Shown piece after piece: positions 1 through 6,908 of a stretch of 10,258 nucleotides of DNA. Every line of letters begins with the position of its first letter. Position 1 is the first letter of the stretch. This DNA comes from Altererythrobacter sp. (lineage in GTDB: Bacteria; Pseudomonadota; Alphaproteobacteria; Sphingomonadales; Sphingomonadaceae), in the NCBI GenBank assembly GCA_023299945.1, contig JALZVZ010000293.1, forward strand, positions 1-10,258. Direction: 5' to 3'. Both the position numbers and the translations under genes were made by a program. The notes beneath the pieces are model-generated. The model had not been told where the DNA came from. It searched no databases and saw only the letters and a program-made list of their open reading frames with translations.

Positions 1-3000
1 AGGTCGCAAAAGCGCTCCACATTGGCATCATCCAGCGGCGCATCCACCTCATCCAGCACGCAAATCGGTGCAGGATTGGTGAGGAAAAGCGCGAAAATCA
101 GCGCCGTTGCCGTCAGCGCCTGCTCTCCGCCTGACAATAGGCTGAGCGATTGCAAGCGCTTGCCCGGCGGTTGGGCGTAAATTTCTAAGCCAGCCTCGAG
201 CGGATCATCGCTATCAATCAGCGCCAGATGCGCCTGTCCGCCTTGGAACAGGCGGGTGAACAATTCGCGGAAATGGCCGTCGACCTCTTCAAAGGCGGTG
301 CGCAAACGTTCGCGCCCTTCGCGGTTGAGGCTACCGATGGAGCCGCGCAATCGGCTGACTGCTTCGGTAAGCTCGGCCTGCTCGGCTCCATTGGTGCCGT
401 GACTTTCCTCAAGCCGCGCCAGTTCATCGGCGGCGACCAAATTGACCGGCCCGATGCGCTCGCGGCTGGCGGTCAGTTTGTCCATATCATCGGATTCCGC
501 GCCAGAATTGAGTACGTCTTCTGGTGCAAATTCGAACTTCTCGCACAGCATAGGCGGCGGGCATTGAAAACGCTCGCCCGAGATCCGCGCCATTTCGCTG
601 CGGCGCGCTTCCTGGCTTTCTGCTTGCGCCGCTAGACCTGCGCGGCCTTCGCGCGCGACGCTCAGCGCCTCGTTTGTTTCGCGGTAAGCGGCATCGGCAA
701 TGTTCGCTGCGTCCTGGCATTTTGCCACAGCAGCCTCGGCGGCAGCGAGTTCCGCCGACAGCTTTGCGCGCATCATATCGCCTTGCTCAATTTCCTTGTG
801 CAGCCCCTCGGGTTTGGCCGCGACAACCGCGCGTTCTTGCTCAATTTCTTCAAAGCGCAGGGCGGTGTCCGACATGCGTTTGGCCGCCTCGCCAGAGCGC
901 GCTTCCCAATTGGCCTTTTCGCTGCGTTGGGCATTGTGGCGTTCGCGGGCCACAGCCAACCCTTGATCATGGGCGGCAAGCTGCGCCGCTGCAGCTTGCA
1001 CCGCCACGCGCGCCGCATCATTTTTAACCCGCGCAGCCTCCAATGAAGCGCGGCCAGCATCGGGTGCGGGAAGGCCCTGCTTCTTCGCTTTGGCCTCGTC
1101 CATGTCCGCTTTGGCCTGAGTTAGCCTCTGTTTCAGATCGGCAGTGGCAGTGTCGATTTCAGCGGCGCGTGCGGCCAACCTGTCCTTTGCCGCTTCGGCT
1201 GCATCCAAGCTGCGCAAGGCCTGCCGCTCATCATCGCTGGCCTGCGCCAAGGAGCGTTCGCGCGCCACGAGATCGGTTTGCAAAGCGGTGAGCTCGCTGC
1301 GCGCTGCCTCTTGTTCAGCGGCGCTTTTTCCAGCCGCGTCGCGCAATGCTGGCAATTGCGTCTCTAAGTCAGCCAGCCTGTTTGCTGCCTCCAGCCGGGC
1401 CGCTTCTGCGGCGCCTTCGCCGCGCGCAATAAAACCGTCCCAGCGGCGCAAATGGCCATCTTGCGTGACAAGCCATTCGCCTGGATTGAGGGTGCGGCCA
1501 TCATCCTTTGTGCAATAATGCACAAGGGCGAGGCGCGCGGTCAGCTCATCGGGGCAATGGGTGATATGGGACAGGATGCTATCGGCAACGCGCTTCGGTG
1601 CTTTGCCGCCTGTCCAGAAACGTCCATCGGAAGCCGCCTCCGGCATGCCGAGCGGCGATTTCCCATCGCGCCCCAGCACTGCGGCAACAGCGCGTTCATA
1701 GCCTGCCTTTACGCTGATGCCGTCCAAGGCGGCGGGCAGGCTTTTGCGTTGCTGCGTCTGTTTTGTCCGGGCATCACGGTCGCGGGCCAGCGCCTCATAT
1801 TCGCGCTCAACGCCTGCCAGTTCAGCGTTCGCAGCAGAGGCCGCACTGGCGGCTTCATCACGGGTAATCTGTAGCGCAGCCTTTTGGGATTGCCCTTTTT
1901 CCAAAGCGCTGCGCAACGCCTCGACCGTGCTGCTCGCCTGATGTGCCGCCTTTGCTGCTGCATCAACGCCCGCCTGCGGATCGCCCGCTGCGCCAATCTC
2001 TGCGCGCATTGTGTCATAGCGTTGCTGGTCTTGCTCAAGCCGAGAAAGCCGCGTTTCTGCCTGCGCAATTTCAGCCTCGGCCACGCGCCATTCCGCCTCG
2101 ACGCCTGCGTGATCTGCGGTTGCTTTGGCCAGAGCCAGTTCTGCTGTCCGGCTCGCGCGGTCGCTATCCTCAGCCCTTTCCGCAAGCCCGGGGCGGCGCG
2201 CTTCGTCTGCTTCCAGCGATGCACCGCTGGCGATAATGTCTTTTTCCAAACGGGTGAGCGCATCGGCGGCATCTTGGGCAAGGCGGTCTGCGGCGCCGCG
2301 ATCTTCCTCCAACCTTGCCTTCTGCCGGTCGAGGTCGGCAAGGCGCTGTTCGGCGGCTTCCAATTGGCTGGTGAGGGAGGCCATGCGGTGGCCGTGCGCG
2401 CTGGCATCATCGCGCCGGTCGGCCAATTCCTCGCGTGCCTGCGAGATAGCAACGGCGGCAATTTTCTGCGCTGTTTCCGCTTCGCTGGCCGCAGCTTGAG
2501 CGGTAACTACGCGGTCTTCTGCTGCCTTAGCCTGCGCGCGCGCTTCCTCGGCAGCCGCTGCTGCATCGCGCCAACGGGCATACAGCAATCGCGCCTCTGC
2601 CACTTTGATTTGATCGGATAGGGTCTTGTAGCGTTCCGCCTGTTTGGCTTGGCGGCGTAGCGAGCTGATCTGGCTATCCAGACCGGCCATAATATCATCG
2701 AGCCGCGCCAGATTGCGCTCTGTCTGGCGCAGTTTTAGCTCGGCATCCTTGCGCCGCACATGCAGGCCCGCAATGCCTGCTGCCTCTTCCAGCATTTGAC
2801 GGCGTTCAGCAGGTTTCGCCGCGATCACTTGCGCGATTTTGCCTTGGGAAACGAGGGCTGGGGAATGCGCGCCAGTGGCCGCATCAGCAAAGGTTAGCGC
2901 GACGTCTTTCGCCCGAACATCCACGCCATTGAGGCGGTATGCGCTGCCTGCGCCGCGCTCAATCCGGCGGGTGACGACGAGCTCCTCGCCCTCGTCATCC

Positions 3001-3254
3001 TTGCCTTGCAAGACGACCTCGGCAAAATCGCGGGGAGGGCGGGTTTGTGTGCCGGCAAAGATGACATCTTCCATCCCGCCAGAGCGCATTGATTTGGGCG
3101 AGTTTTCACCCATCACCCAGCGGATCGCCTCCAACAGGTTGGATTTTCCGCAGCCATTGGGGCCGACAACGCCGGTTAGGCCGGGCTCCACGCGCAATTC
3201 GGCAGGCTCTACAAAGCTCTTAAATCCGCTGAGCTTTAGCCTGCTTATTTGCAC
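1..3254 (-). CDS. smc: Chromosome segregation ATPase Smc, C-terminus cut by window edge
   Basis: Smc is the core ATPase of the bacterial condensin (with ScpA/ScpB); it acts on DNA in the cytoplasm to compact and separate newly replicated chromosomes. About 1084 residues are visible. The N-terminal head has Walker A GPNGCGKS at residues 31-38. Long Ala/Glu/Arg-rich coiled coil fills roughly residues 165-500 and 615-960, split by a compact hinge at about 506-615. The C-terminal head has the ABC signature LSGGEQ at 1040-1045 and Walker B ending in D1068-E1069. The frame runs to the window edge just after the DANVERF segment of the D-loop region, so only the last few dozen residues are missing; this is an edge effect, not a broken gene. 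The start is GTG at 3254: an in-frame TAA lies directly before it and GGAGG sits 5 bases upstream. It lies 37 bases after the lipoprotein oxidoreductase gene and may share its transcript. Identification is secure. Confidence 0.97.
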   Translation of the reverse strand, partial: MQISRLKLSGFKSFVEPAELRVEPGLTGVVGPNGCGKSNLLEAIRWVMGENSPKSMRSGGMEDVIFAGTQTRPPRDFAEVVLQGKDDEGEELVVTRRIERGAGSAYRLNGVDVRAKDVALTFADAATGAHSPALVSQGKIAQVIAAKPAERRQMLEEAAGIAGLHVRRKDAELKLRQTERNLARLDDIMAGLDSQISSLRRQAKQAERYKTLSDQIKVAEARLLYARWRDAAAAAEEARAQAKAAEDRVVTAQAAASEAETAQKIAAVAISQAREELADRRDDASAHGHRMASLTSQLEAAEQRLADLDRQKARLEEDRGAADRLAQDAADALTRLEKDIIASGASLEADEARRPGLAERAEDSDRASRTAELALAKATADHAGVEAEWRVAEAEIAQAETRLSRLEQDQQRYDTMRAEIGAAGDPQAGVDAAAKAAHQASSTVEALRSALEKGQSQKAALQITRDEAASAASAANAELAGVEREYEALARDRDARTKQTQQRKSLPAALDGISVKAGYERAVAAVLGRDGKSPLGMPEAASDGRFWTGGKAPKRVADSILSHITHCPDELTARLALVHYCTKDDGRTLNPGEWLVTQDGHLRRWDGFIARGEGAAEAARLEAANRLADLETQLPALRDAAGKSAAEQEAARSELTALQTDLVARERSLAQASDDERQALRSLDAAEAAKDRLAARAAEIDTATADLKQRLTQAKADMDEAKAKKQGLPAPDAGRASLEAARVKNDAARVAVQAAAAQLAAHDQGLAVARERHNAQRSEKANWEARSGEAAKRMSDTALRFEEIEQERAVVAAKPEGLHKEIEQGDMMRAKLSAELAAAEAAVAKCQDAANIADAAYRETNEALSVAREGRAGLAAQAESQEARRSEMARISGERFQCPPPMLCEKFEFAPEDVLNSGAESDDMDKLTASRERIGPVNLVAADELARLEESHGTNGAEQAELTEAVSRLRGSIGSLNREGRERLRTAFEEVDGHFRELFTRLFQGGQAHLALIDSDDPLEAGLEIYAQPPGKRLQSLSLLSGGEQALTATALIFALFLTNPAPICVLDEVDAPLDDANVERFCD

Positions 3255-3259
3255 TTAGT

Positions 3260-3264
3260 CCTCC
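3260..3264 (-). promoter_or_regulatory. Shine-Dalgarno site of smc
   Basis: On the minus strand this reads GGAGG, five bases before the GTG at 3254. Because an in-frame TAA (3255-3257) lies directly upstream of that GTG, this site fixes the GTG as the smc start. It sits in the 37-base gap after the upstream oxidoreductase gene. Confidence 0.75.
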
Positions 3265-3291
3265 CCGTCACCTCTCCGGCGCTTGCGCAAA

Positions 3292-4041
3292 CTAGCGTGC
3301 GCCAGCTTTCTGCAGCATCGGCTCTAGTGTGGTCCAGCTTTGGTTGCCAATGCTCTGGCCGTTCAGGATAAAGGAAGGCGTTGAGTTAATGCCCAGCTCC
3401 TCAGACTGCTTTTGCGAACGCTCTGAGATGGCCTCAACCGTGGCTGTATCGGCAAGGCACGTGCGCGCTTGATCCGCGCTCAATCCGCGTGCTGCGAAGA
3501 AATCGATTAGACCGGTTTCCTCGCCAATTTTCACAAAGCGTTGATCCATCGGTAGGCCGTCCAGCCCGGCAAGACGCTCACTGGCGGCTTGGGCATTGGT
3601 CATAACCTCTTGGAAATTGGCCCATGCCTGATCGGACAGGGGAACCATGCTTTCCGGCGCACCGCAGCGCACCAGTGTGGCAATCGCCAGATCGACCGGA
3701 TCACGCACCAGATTGCGCAATTCATAGCTGACCACGCCCGATGCAACATATTCGTTTTTCAAGGGCTCGGCTGCATCGCTTGAGAACCCGGCACAGCCGC
3801 CGCAAGTGTGCGAGGCATATTCGATCAGCTTAATCGGTGCATCGGGATTGCCGGTGACGTAGCCGTCCATGTCAGACACATTGACCGTTTCACTCCAGCT
3901 TGCTCCATCAGGAGCGGTAATGGCCTCGATCGGTTCGCCTTCCAATGCGCCCTCACCGGCGTCCTCTGAATCGCAGGCTGCAAGGCTAAGGACAAGTGTG
4001 ACAGCAAGCGTTGAGGCAGCAATGTGTTTCTTGAAATTCAT
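3292..4041 (-). CDS. DsbA-like thiol:disulfide oxidoreductase, predicted lipoprotein, CGGC active site
   Basis: This 249-residue protein is predicted to have a DsbA-type thioredoxin fold and to catalyse thiol-disulfide exchange outside the cytoplasm. The N-terminus has K4-K5, a hydrophobic stretch and a lipobox LAAC at 20-23, so Cys23 should be lipidated. Asp24 at position +2 is an inner-membrane retention signal in E. coli; whether that holds here is unknown. The redox motif is CGGC at 80-83, preceded by EYASHT, and the cis-proline is P222 in STPSF. A second cysteine pair, C126 and C195, matches positions in the neighbouring paralogue. The pattern GNPDAPIK before the active site is shared with that neighbour, pointing to an old duplication. 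ATG at 4041 is preceded by AAGGAAA at suitable distance. CGGC instead of the usual CPHC is unusual and may shift redox potential. Oxidase, reductase or isomerase activity cannot be told from sequence. A reductant-supplying or DsbB-like partner is not in the window. Confidence 0.88.
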   Translation of the reverse strand: MNFKKHIAASTLAVTLVLSLAACDSEDAGEGALEGEPIEAITAPDGASWSETVNVSDMDGYVTGNPDAPIKLIEYASHTCGGCAGFSSDAAEPLKNEYVASGVVSYELRNLVRDPVDLAIATLVRCGAPESMVPLSDQAWANFQEVMTNAQAASERLAGLDGLPMDQRFVKIGEETGLIDFFAARGLSADQARTCLADTATVEAISERSQKQSEELGINSTPSFILNGQSIGNQSWTTLEPMLQKAGAR

Positions 4042-4072
4042 CGGGCGGTTTCCTTTTGTCCAATCGAATATT

Positions 4073-4100
4073 TTTATAGGCGAGGGCGGCCTCGTGATAA
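4073..4100 (-). promoter_or_regulatory. Possible sigma-70-type promoter for the lipoprotein oxidoreductase (and smc)
   Basis: On the minus strand TTATCA (4095-4100) and TATAAA (4073-4078) are separated by 16 bases and lie about 30 to 60 bases before the ATG at 4041. They match the -35 and -10 consensus at 4 of 6 and 5 of 6 positions. The 132-base gap 4042-4173 is the only sizeable gap in the minus-strand unit, which fits an internal promoter. It is a pattern match only. The spacer contains a GC-rich 5-bp inverted repeat (4081-4094). Confidence 0.35.
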
Positions 4101-4173
4101 ACAGGGTTTTACGCTATCCACAAGGGGGCTGAAAATCTACACAAAACACGCAGTTTGAATGCAATATTGCGCC

Positions 4174-4917
4174 TTACTGATCGCGTTTAGCCGTCAGCGC
4201 TTTGTCGATCTGCATTTGCAGCGGCTGCCAGCTGTGTGTCCCCTCCAGCAATGTTCCGTCAATTGCAAAGCTGGGCGTGCCTGAAACGCCCATGCGCTTG
4301 GCCTCTTCCATCGATTGGATCACCAATGTCGTGGCGGTTTCATTGTCGGCGAGGCAGCGGGCAATCTCGACCCGTGAATAGCCGCGCGATTCCATCAATT
4401 CTTCAAAGCCAAGATCGCTGGCGATGGCTTGGCGCGCGGCGGTGCGATTGGGATTGCTCCAACGCTGCTTTTGAACAGTGGTCGCCTTGCGCGCTTCCTC
4501 CAACCATTTCGGCTGCGCACCCATGAATAAAGAATGGTTTTGCGCGAATTTTTCAGGCTCTCCGCAATTGGTTAGAACCGCTGCAGTCCAATCAATCGGG
4601 TCGCGGATGATATGCCGGACTTCGACAGAGACGTCGCCCGTCGGCAGGTAATAAAGTTTGAGGACGGGATCGCCTTGGCGCGCAAAAGTGGCGCAATGCG
4701 GGCAGGTGTAGCTGACATATTCTTTGATTTTGACGGCGGCATCAGGGTTGCCCAAAATGTTCCCGCCATCTTTACGTGCGGCGAATGTGCTCCAATCGGC
4801 TCTTTTAAGGTCAGAGGCATTTTTGCTCTTCTCAGCATCTGCAAAGGCGGGTGCCGCGATAATCGCGGTGCCAAAGACAGCGACGCCTGCCAGCATGGCG
4901 GATGTTCCAAACTTCAC
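4174..4917 (-). CDS. Periplasmic DsbA-like thiol:disulfide oxidoreductase, CPHC active site
   Basis: The 247-residue product is a predicted exported DsbA-family protein that introduces or exchanges disulfides in periplasmic proteins. From the chosen GTG start it has a short signal peptide with a hydrophobic Ala/Gly-rich core and a likely cleavage after PAFA (A26). The active site is CPHC at 72-75, the same as E. coli DsbA, and the cis-proline is P215 in GTPSF. A second cysteine pair, C118 and C188, aligns with C126/C195 of the next gene; both proteins also share a GNPDA segment before the active site and an RDP(I/V)D segment after it. The frame stays open upstream to a TTG at 5001, but that form would overlap dciA by about 75 bases and bury the signal peptide. 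GTG at 4917 has AAAGGTGA just upstream, starting at the dciA stop codon. It lies 10 bases after dciA, so the two are probably cotranscribed. In vivo direction (oxidase or other) is inferred from CPHC. Confidence 0.9.
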   Translation of the reverse strand: MKFGTSAMLAGVAVFGTAIIAAPAFADAEKSKNASDLKRADWSTFAARKDGGNILGNPDAAVKIKEYVSYTCPHCATFARQGDPVLKLYYLPTGDVSVEVRHIIRDPIDWTAAVLTNCGEPEKFAQNHSLFMGAQPKWLEEARKATTVQKQRWSNPNRTAARQAIASDLGFEELMESRGYSRVEIARCLADNETATTLVIQSMEEAKRMGVSGTPSFAIDGTLLEGTHSWQPLQMQIDKALTAKRDQ

Positions 4918-4927
4918 GCAATCACCT

Positions 4928-5503
4928 TTAGTCTCTGCTTTCCACGTCACCCATGCTGCGCGCCAGCGATTCCAGCACTGTGCGCAGTTCTGGGTCACCA
5001 ATATCGCGCAGGCTATCGCCCAATGCCATCGGTATGGGTTTCAGCGAGGGCGGCGGCTTTGGGCGCTCTTCAGCAGAATGCGGCTTAACCTCGCCTTGCC
5101 GAATTTTGATACGGGCGACCGCATTATAGCCGAAAAAGCGGTTCACCCGCTCCATGATTTCAGGGATCACTTGCTGGATTAGCGGGGCATGGGCGGGCAC
5201 CACGACCAATTGCAATATGCCTTCTGATTTCTCGCCCGGCGGAAAACGGATCGCCTCGGGGCTGCACACTTTGGCATGGGTCGGCCCGACAATTTCAGGC
5301 CAGCGGGTAACGACATTGCTTTGCACAAACCCAAACCGGCGAAACGCTGTGCGGCCAATATGCGGCATAAGCTCGCCCACGGATTTGGCCGTACCGCCGC
5401 GCGGACGCTGATATTTCTTACCGGCACGCGGTTTGCTGCCCGCTTTTCGGGGAGCAGGTGTTCTGGCACCGTTGCCGGAGCTTTTAGGTTTATCGCTTTC
5501 CAT
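4928..5503 (-). CDS. dciA: DUF721/DciA family DnaB helicase loader
   Basis: The product, 191 residues, belongs to the DUF721 (DciA) family. DciA is the ancestral bacterial protein that loads the replicative helicase DnaB, used in place of the phage-derived DnaC/DnaI of a few lineages. Residues 1-40 are Lys/Arg/Pro/Gly-rich and look disordered. The globular KH-like domain spans about 41-140: a helix with GRTAFRRFGF, then VVTRWPEIVG, a LVVVPAHAPLIQQ strand-helix, and a final ARIKIRQG strand around 130-137. The C-terminal 50 residues are Pro-rich then helical. The order of disordered tail and domain varies between lineages, so the basic N-terminal tail is not in itself odd. ATG at 5503 has only a weak purine stretch upstream. 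It heads the minus-strand unit and diverges from mutY with about 29 bases between start codons, so its promoter must overlap mutY coding DNA. Family assignment is good; the loader role is inferred from the family. Confidence 0.85.
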   Translation of the reverse strand: MESDKPKSSGNGARTPAPRKAGSKPRAGKKYQRPRGGTAKSVGELMPHIGRTAFRRFGFVQSNVVTRWPEIVGPTHAKVCSPEAIRFPPGEKSEGILQLVVVPAHAPLIQQVIPEIMERVNRFFGYNAVARIKIRQGEVKPHSAEERPKPPPSLKPIPMALGDSLRDIGDPELRTVLESLARSMGDVESRD

Positions 5504-5532
5504 TTCGCTTGTCCCAATGCCATAGCGCCAGC

Positions 5533-6585
5533 GTGACTGCTAGCGACAACTCAATCTCGGCTCAATTGCTCCACTGGTATGATGCCCATGCGCGCAGCCT
5601 GCCTTGGCGCAATCCGCCTGGCAATCCGCGTCCTGCCGATGCCGCATGGCCTTACCGCGTGTGGCTGTCAGAGGTGATGCTGCAACAAACAACTGTCGCG
5701 GCGGTAAAACCCTATTGGACGAAGTTTGTGGAGGTTTGGCCTGATGTTCAGGCTTTGGCCGAGGCGGATGAGGCCGATGTTATGAGCGCATGGGCAGGGC
5801 TGGGCTATTACTCGCGGGCGCGCAATTTGGTGAAATGTGCTGGGCAAGTGGCTGAGCTGGACGGTTTTCCATCCGAAGAGGCAGAACTGCTCAAATTGCC
5901 GGGGTTGGGCGCCTACACCGCTGCAGCAATTGCCAGCATCGCCTTTGGAAAACGCGCAGTCGTGGTCGATGCCAATGTCGAGCGTGTGGTGTCGCGGCTG
6001 GCCAATATTACGGAGGCGCTGCCAGCATCACGCAAGGCAATCCGCGCCGAGACGGAACTTATAACGCCGCAAGACCGTGCTGGCGATTTTGCCCAAGCGA
6101 TGATGGATTTGGGATCAAGCATTTGCACATCGCGCGATCCAAAATGCTTGCTGTGTCCGCTATCCGATATGTGTGTCGCGCGCCAAATGGGCGATCCCGC
6201 TAGCCTGCCGGTAAAGCCGCCGAAAAAGGCGAAACCGCAGCGCAAGGGCTGCGCCTTTTGGATCGAAAATGGCAAAGGGGAAGTATGGCTCGTCACCCGC
6301 AAAGGCACAGGCATGCTGGGCGGAATGCGTTGCCTTCCTGATGACGGCTGGAGCGCGCAGGGCGATGGCAGCGGCGAGCCTATATTCACAGGCGAATGGG
6401 AGGCGCTAGGCGCAGTCACCCATGTCTTTACCCATGCTGCTTTGACGCTCAGCGTGGTGCGTTACCAAGGTGAGATACATCCAGCGGGTGAGGGCGAGTG
6501 GTGGCCCATCGATACCATCGAAAAGGCTGGATTGCCGACGCTTTTCGCAAAAGCTGCACGTCTAGTGTCAGCACAAAATTCTTAG
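5533..6585 (+). CDS. mutY: A/G-specific adenine DNA glycosylase MutY
   Basis: MutY removes adenine mispaired with 8-oxoguanine, preventing G:C to T:A mutations. With the GTG start it has 350 residues, normal for the family. The helix-hairpin-helix glycosylase core shows the catalytic Glu in SEVMLQQT (E47), the hairpin LPGLGAYTAAA (about 122-132) and the catalytic Asp in VVVDANVERV (D146). The [4Fe-4S] loop follows with C-x6-C-x2-C-x5-C at C198, C205, C208 and C214. From about 235 the C-terminal Nudix-like domain that reads 8-oxoguanine is present, including MLGGM and the HVFTHAALTL segment. Start choice is uncertain: GTG 5533 fits the usual short N-terminus, while an in-frame TTG at 5509 would add 8 residues; neither has a clear Shine-Dalgarno site. 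It diverges from dciA, and its TAG overlaps the stop of the converging small membrane protein gene. Function is secure. Confidence 0.96.
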   Translation: MTASDNSISAQLLHWYDAHARSLPWRNPPGNPRPADAAWPYRVWLSEVMLQQTTVAAVKPYWTKFVEVWPDVQALAEADEADVMSAWAGLGYYSRARNLVKCAGQVAELDGFPSEEAELLKLPGLGAYTAAAIASIAFGKRAVVVDANVERVVSRLANITEALPASRKAIRAETELITPQDRAGDFAQAMMDLGSSICTSRDPKCLLCPLSDMCVARQMGDPASLPVKPPKKAKPQRKGCAFWIENGKGEVWLVTRKGTGMLGGMRCLPDDGWSAQGDGSGEPIFTGEWEALGAVTHVFTHAALTLSVVRYQGEIHPAGEGEWWPIDTIEKAGLPTLFAKAARLVSAQNS

Positions 6586-6803
6586 AAAATTCCGCCGCCC
6601 AGCATCAGGCGCACCGTAGCGATCACGCCAATGATAAGGCAGAAATTGCGGCCACTGTTGCTGGAAGACAATTGCCCCAAAACTATGCCGATCACGATCA
6701 GCGGCAGCGCGATCCAATTGGCCCAGCCAAGCAGCGGAATGGTCGCCGGAATGACGATGATGAGCGAGATGATCCCAATGAGGAAAGACAATAGATTTAA
6801 CAT
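6582..6803 (-). CDS. Small two- or three-helix membrane protein, function unknown
   Basis: A 73-residue hydrophobic protein. Residues about 4-23 form a first membrane helix (LLSFLIGIISLIIVIPATI); a second spans about 25-45 (WANWIALPLIVIGIVLG), followed by a polar SSSNSGRN turn, and a third hydrophobic stretch covers about 53-65 before a glycine-rich end (LGGGIF). I do not recognise a named domain; from memory, similar short proteins are common as hypotheticals in sphingomonads. ATG at 6803 is chosen because MLNLLSF makes a natural membrane-protein start. An in-frame ATG at 6878 would add 25 polar residues and run into the leader of the divergent hydrolase gene. No Shine-Dalgarno site is visible before 6803, but a good -10 hexamer lies only 4 bases upstream, so the message may be leaderless. 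The stop TAA overlaps the mutY TAG by convergent arrangement. Confidence 0.72.
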   Translation of the reverse strand: MLNLLSFLIGIISLIIVIPATIPLLGWANWIALPLIVIGIVLGQLSSSNSGRNFCLIIGVIATVRLMLGGGIF

Positions 6804-6807
6804 GTGT

Positions 6808-6838
6808 GTTATATGGGTACGACACCTCTCTGTTTCAA
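6808..6838 (-). promoter_or_regulatory. Possible promoter giving a leaderless transcript of the small membrane protein
   Basis: On the minus strand TTGAAA (6833-6838) and TATAAC (6808-6813) each match the sigma-70 consensus at 5 of 6 bases. The spacer is 19 bases, longer than the preferred 17. The -10 ends only 4 bases before the ATG at 6803, so transcription starting at the usual distance would begin at or next to the start codon. This would explain the missing ribosome binding site. Pattern match only. Confidence 0.35.
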
Positions 6839-6893
6839 GTCTTAATTGACCAGACAGGTCCGTTCGCCCAAGGAACATACAAACAGTTTCAAT

Positions 6894-6899
6894 AGAGGA
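6894..6899 (+). promoter_or_regulatory. Shine-Dalgarno site of the serine hydrolase
   Basis: AGAGGA lies nine bases before the ATG at 6909. The frame is open further back to a TTG at 6846, but this site and the position of the twin-arginine signal favour 6909 as the start. In the rest of 6804-6893 I see no convincing plus-strand promoter. Confidence 0.6.
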
Positions 6900-6908
6900 T
6901 TTACCGCC

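Noticed and set aside
1884..2621. A 245-codon open frame on the plus strand inside smc, and many other long plus-strand frames between 228 and 3258.
   Set aside because: They lie opposite the continuous smc frame, which carries Walker A, signature and Walker B motifs. High GC makes stop codons rare in the antisense frames, and the translations show no recognisable domain.
4081..4094. GC-rich inverted repeat CGAGG-GCGG-CCTCG between the two oxidoreductase genes, considered as a terminator.
   Set aside because: The stem is only 5 bp and no T-tract follows on the minus strand; it also falls in the spacer of a possible promoter.
4161..4170. Perfect 10-base palindrome GCAATATTGC just after the CPHC oxidoreductase stop, considered as an operator.
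   Set aside because: About ten such palindromes are expected by chance in 10 kb, no second copy is near, and its position downstream of a stop codon does not suggest an operator.
4918..5001. N-terminal extension of the CPHC oxidoreductase from TTG at 5001.
   Set aside because: It would overlap dciA and place 28 residues before a normal signal peptide. The GTG at 4917 has a ribosome binding site and gives a clean exported N-terminus.
6846..6881. TTGACC at 6846 as a -35 element for the hydrolase operon.
   Set aside because: No acceptable -10 hexamer lies 16 to 18 bases downstream, so I do not call a promoter.
6846..6908. Extension of the serine hydrolase to TTG at 6846.
   Set aside because: It adds 21 residues before a Tat signal that already begins naturally at ATG 6909, which has its own Shine-Dalgarno site.
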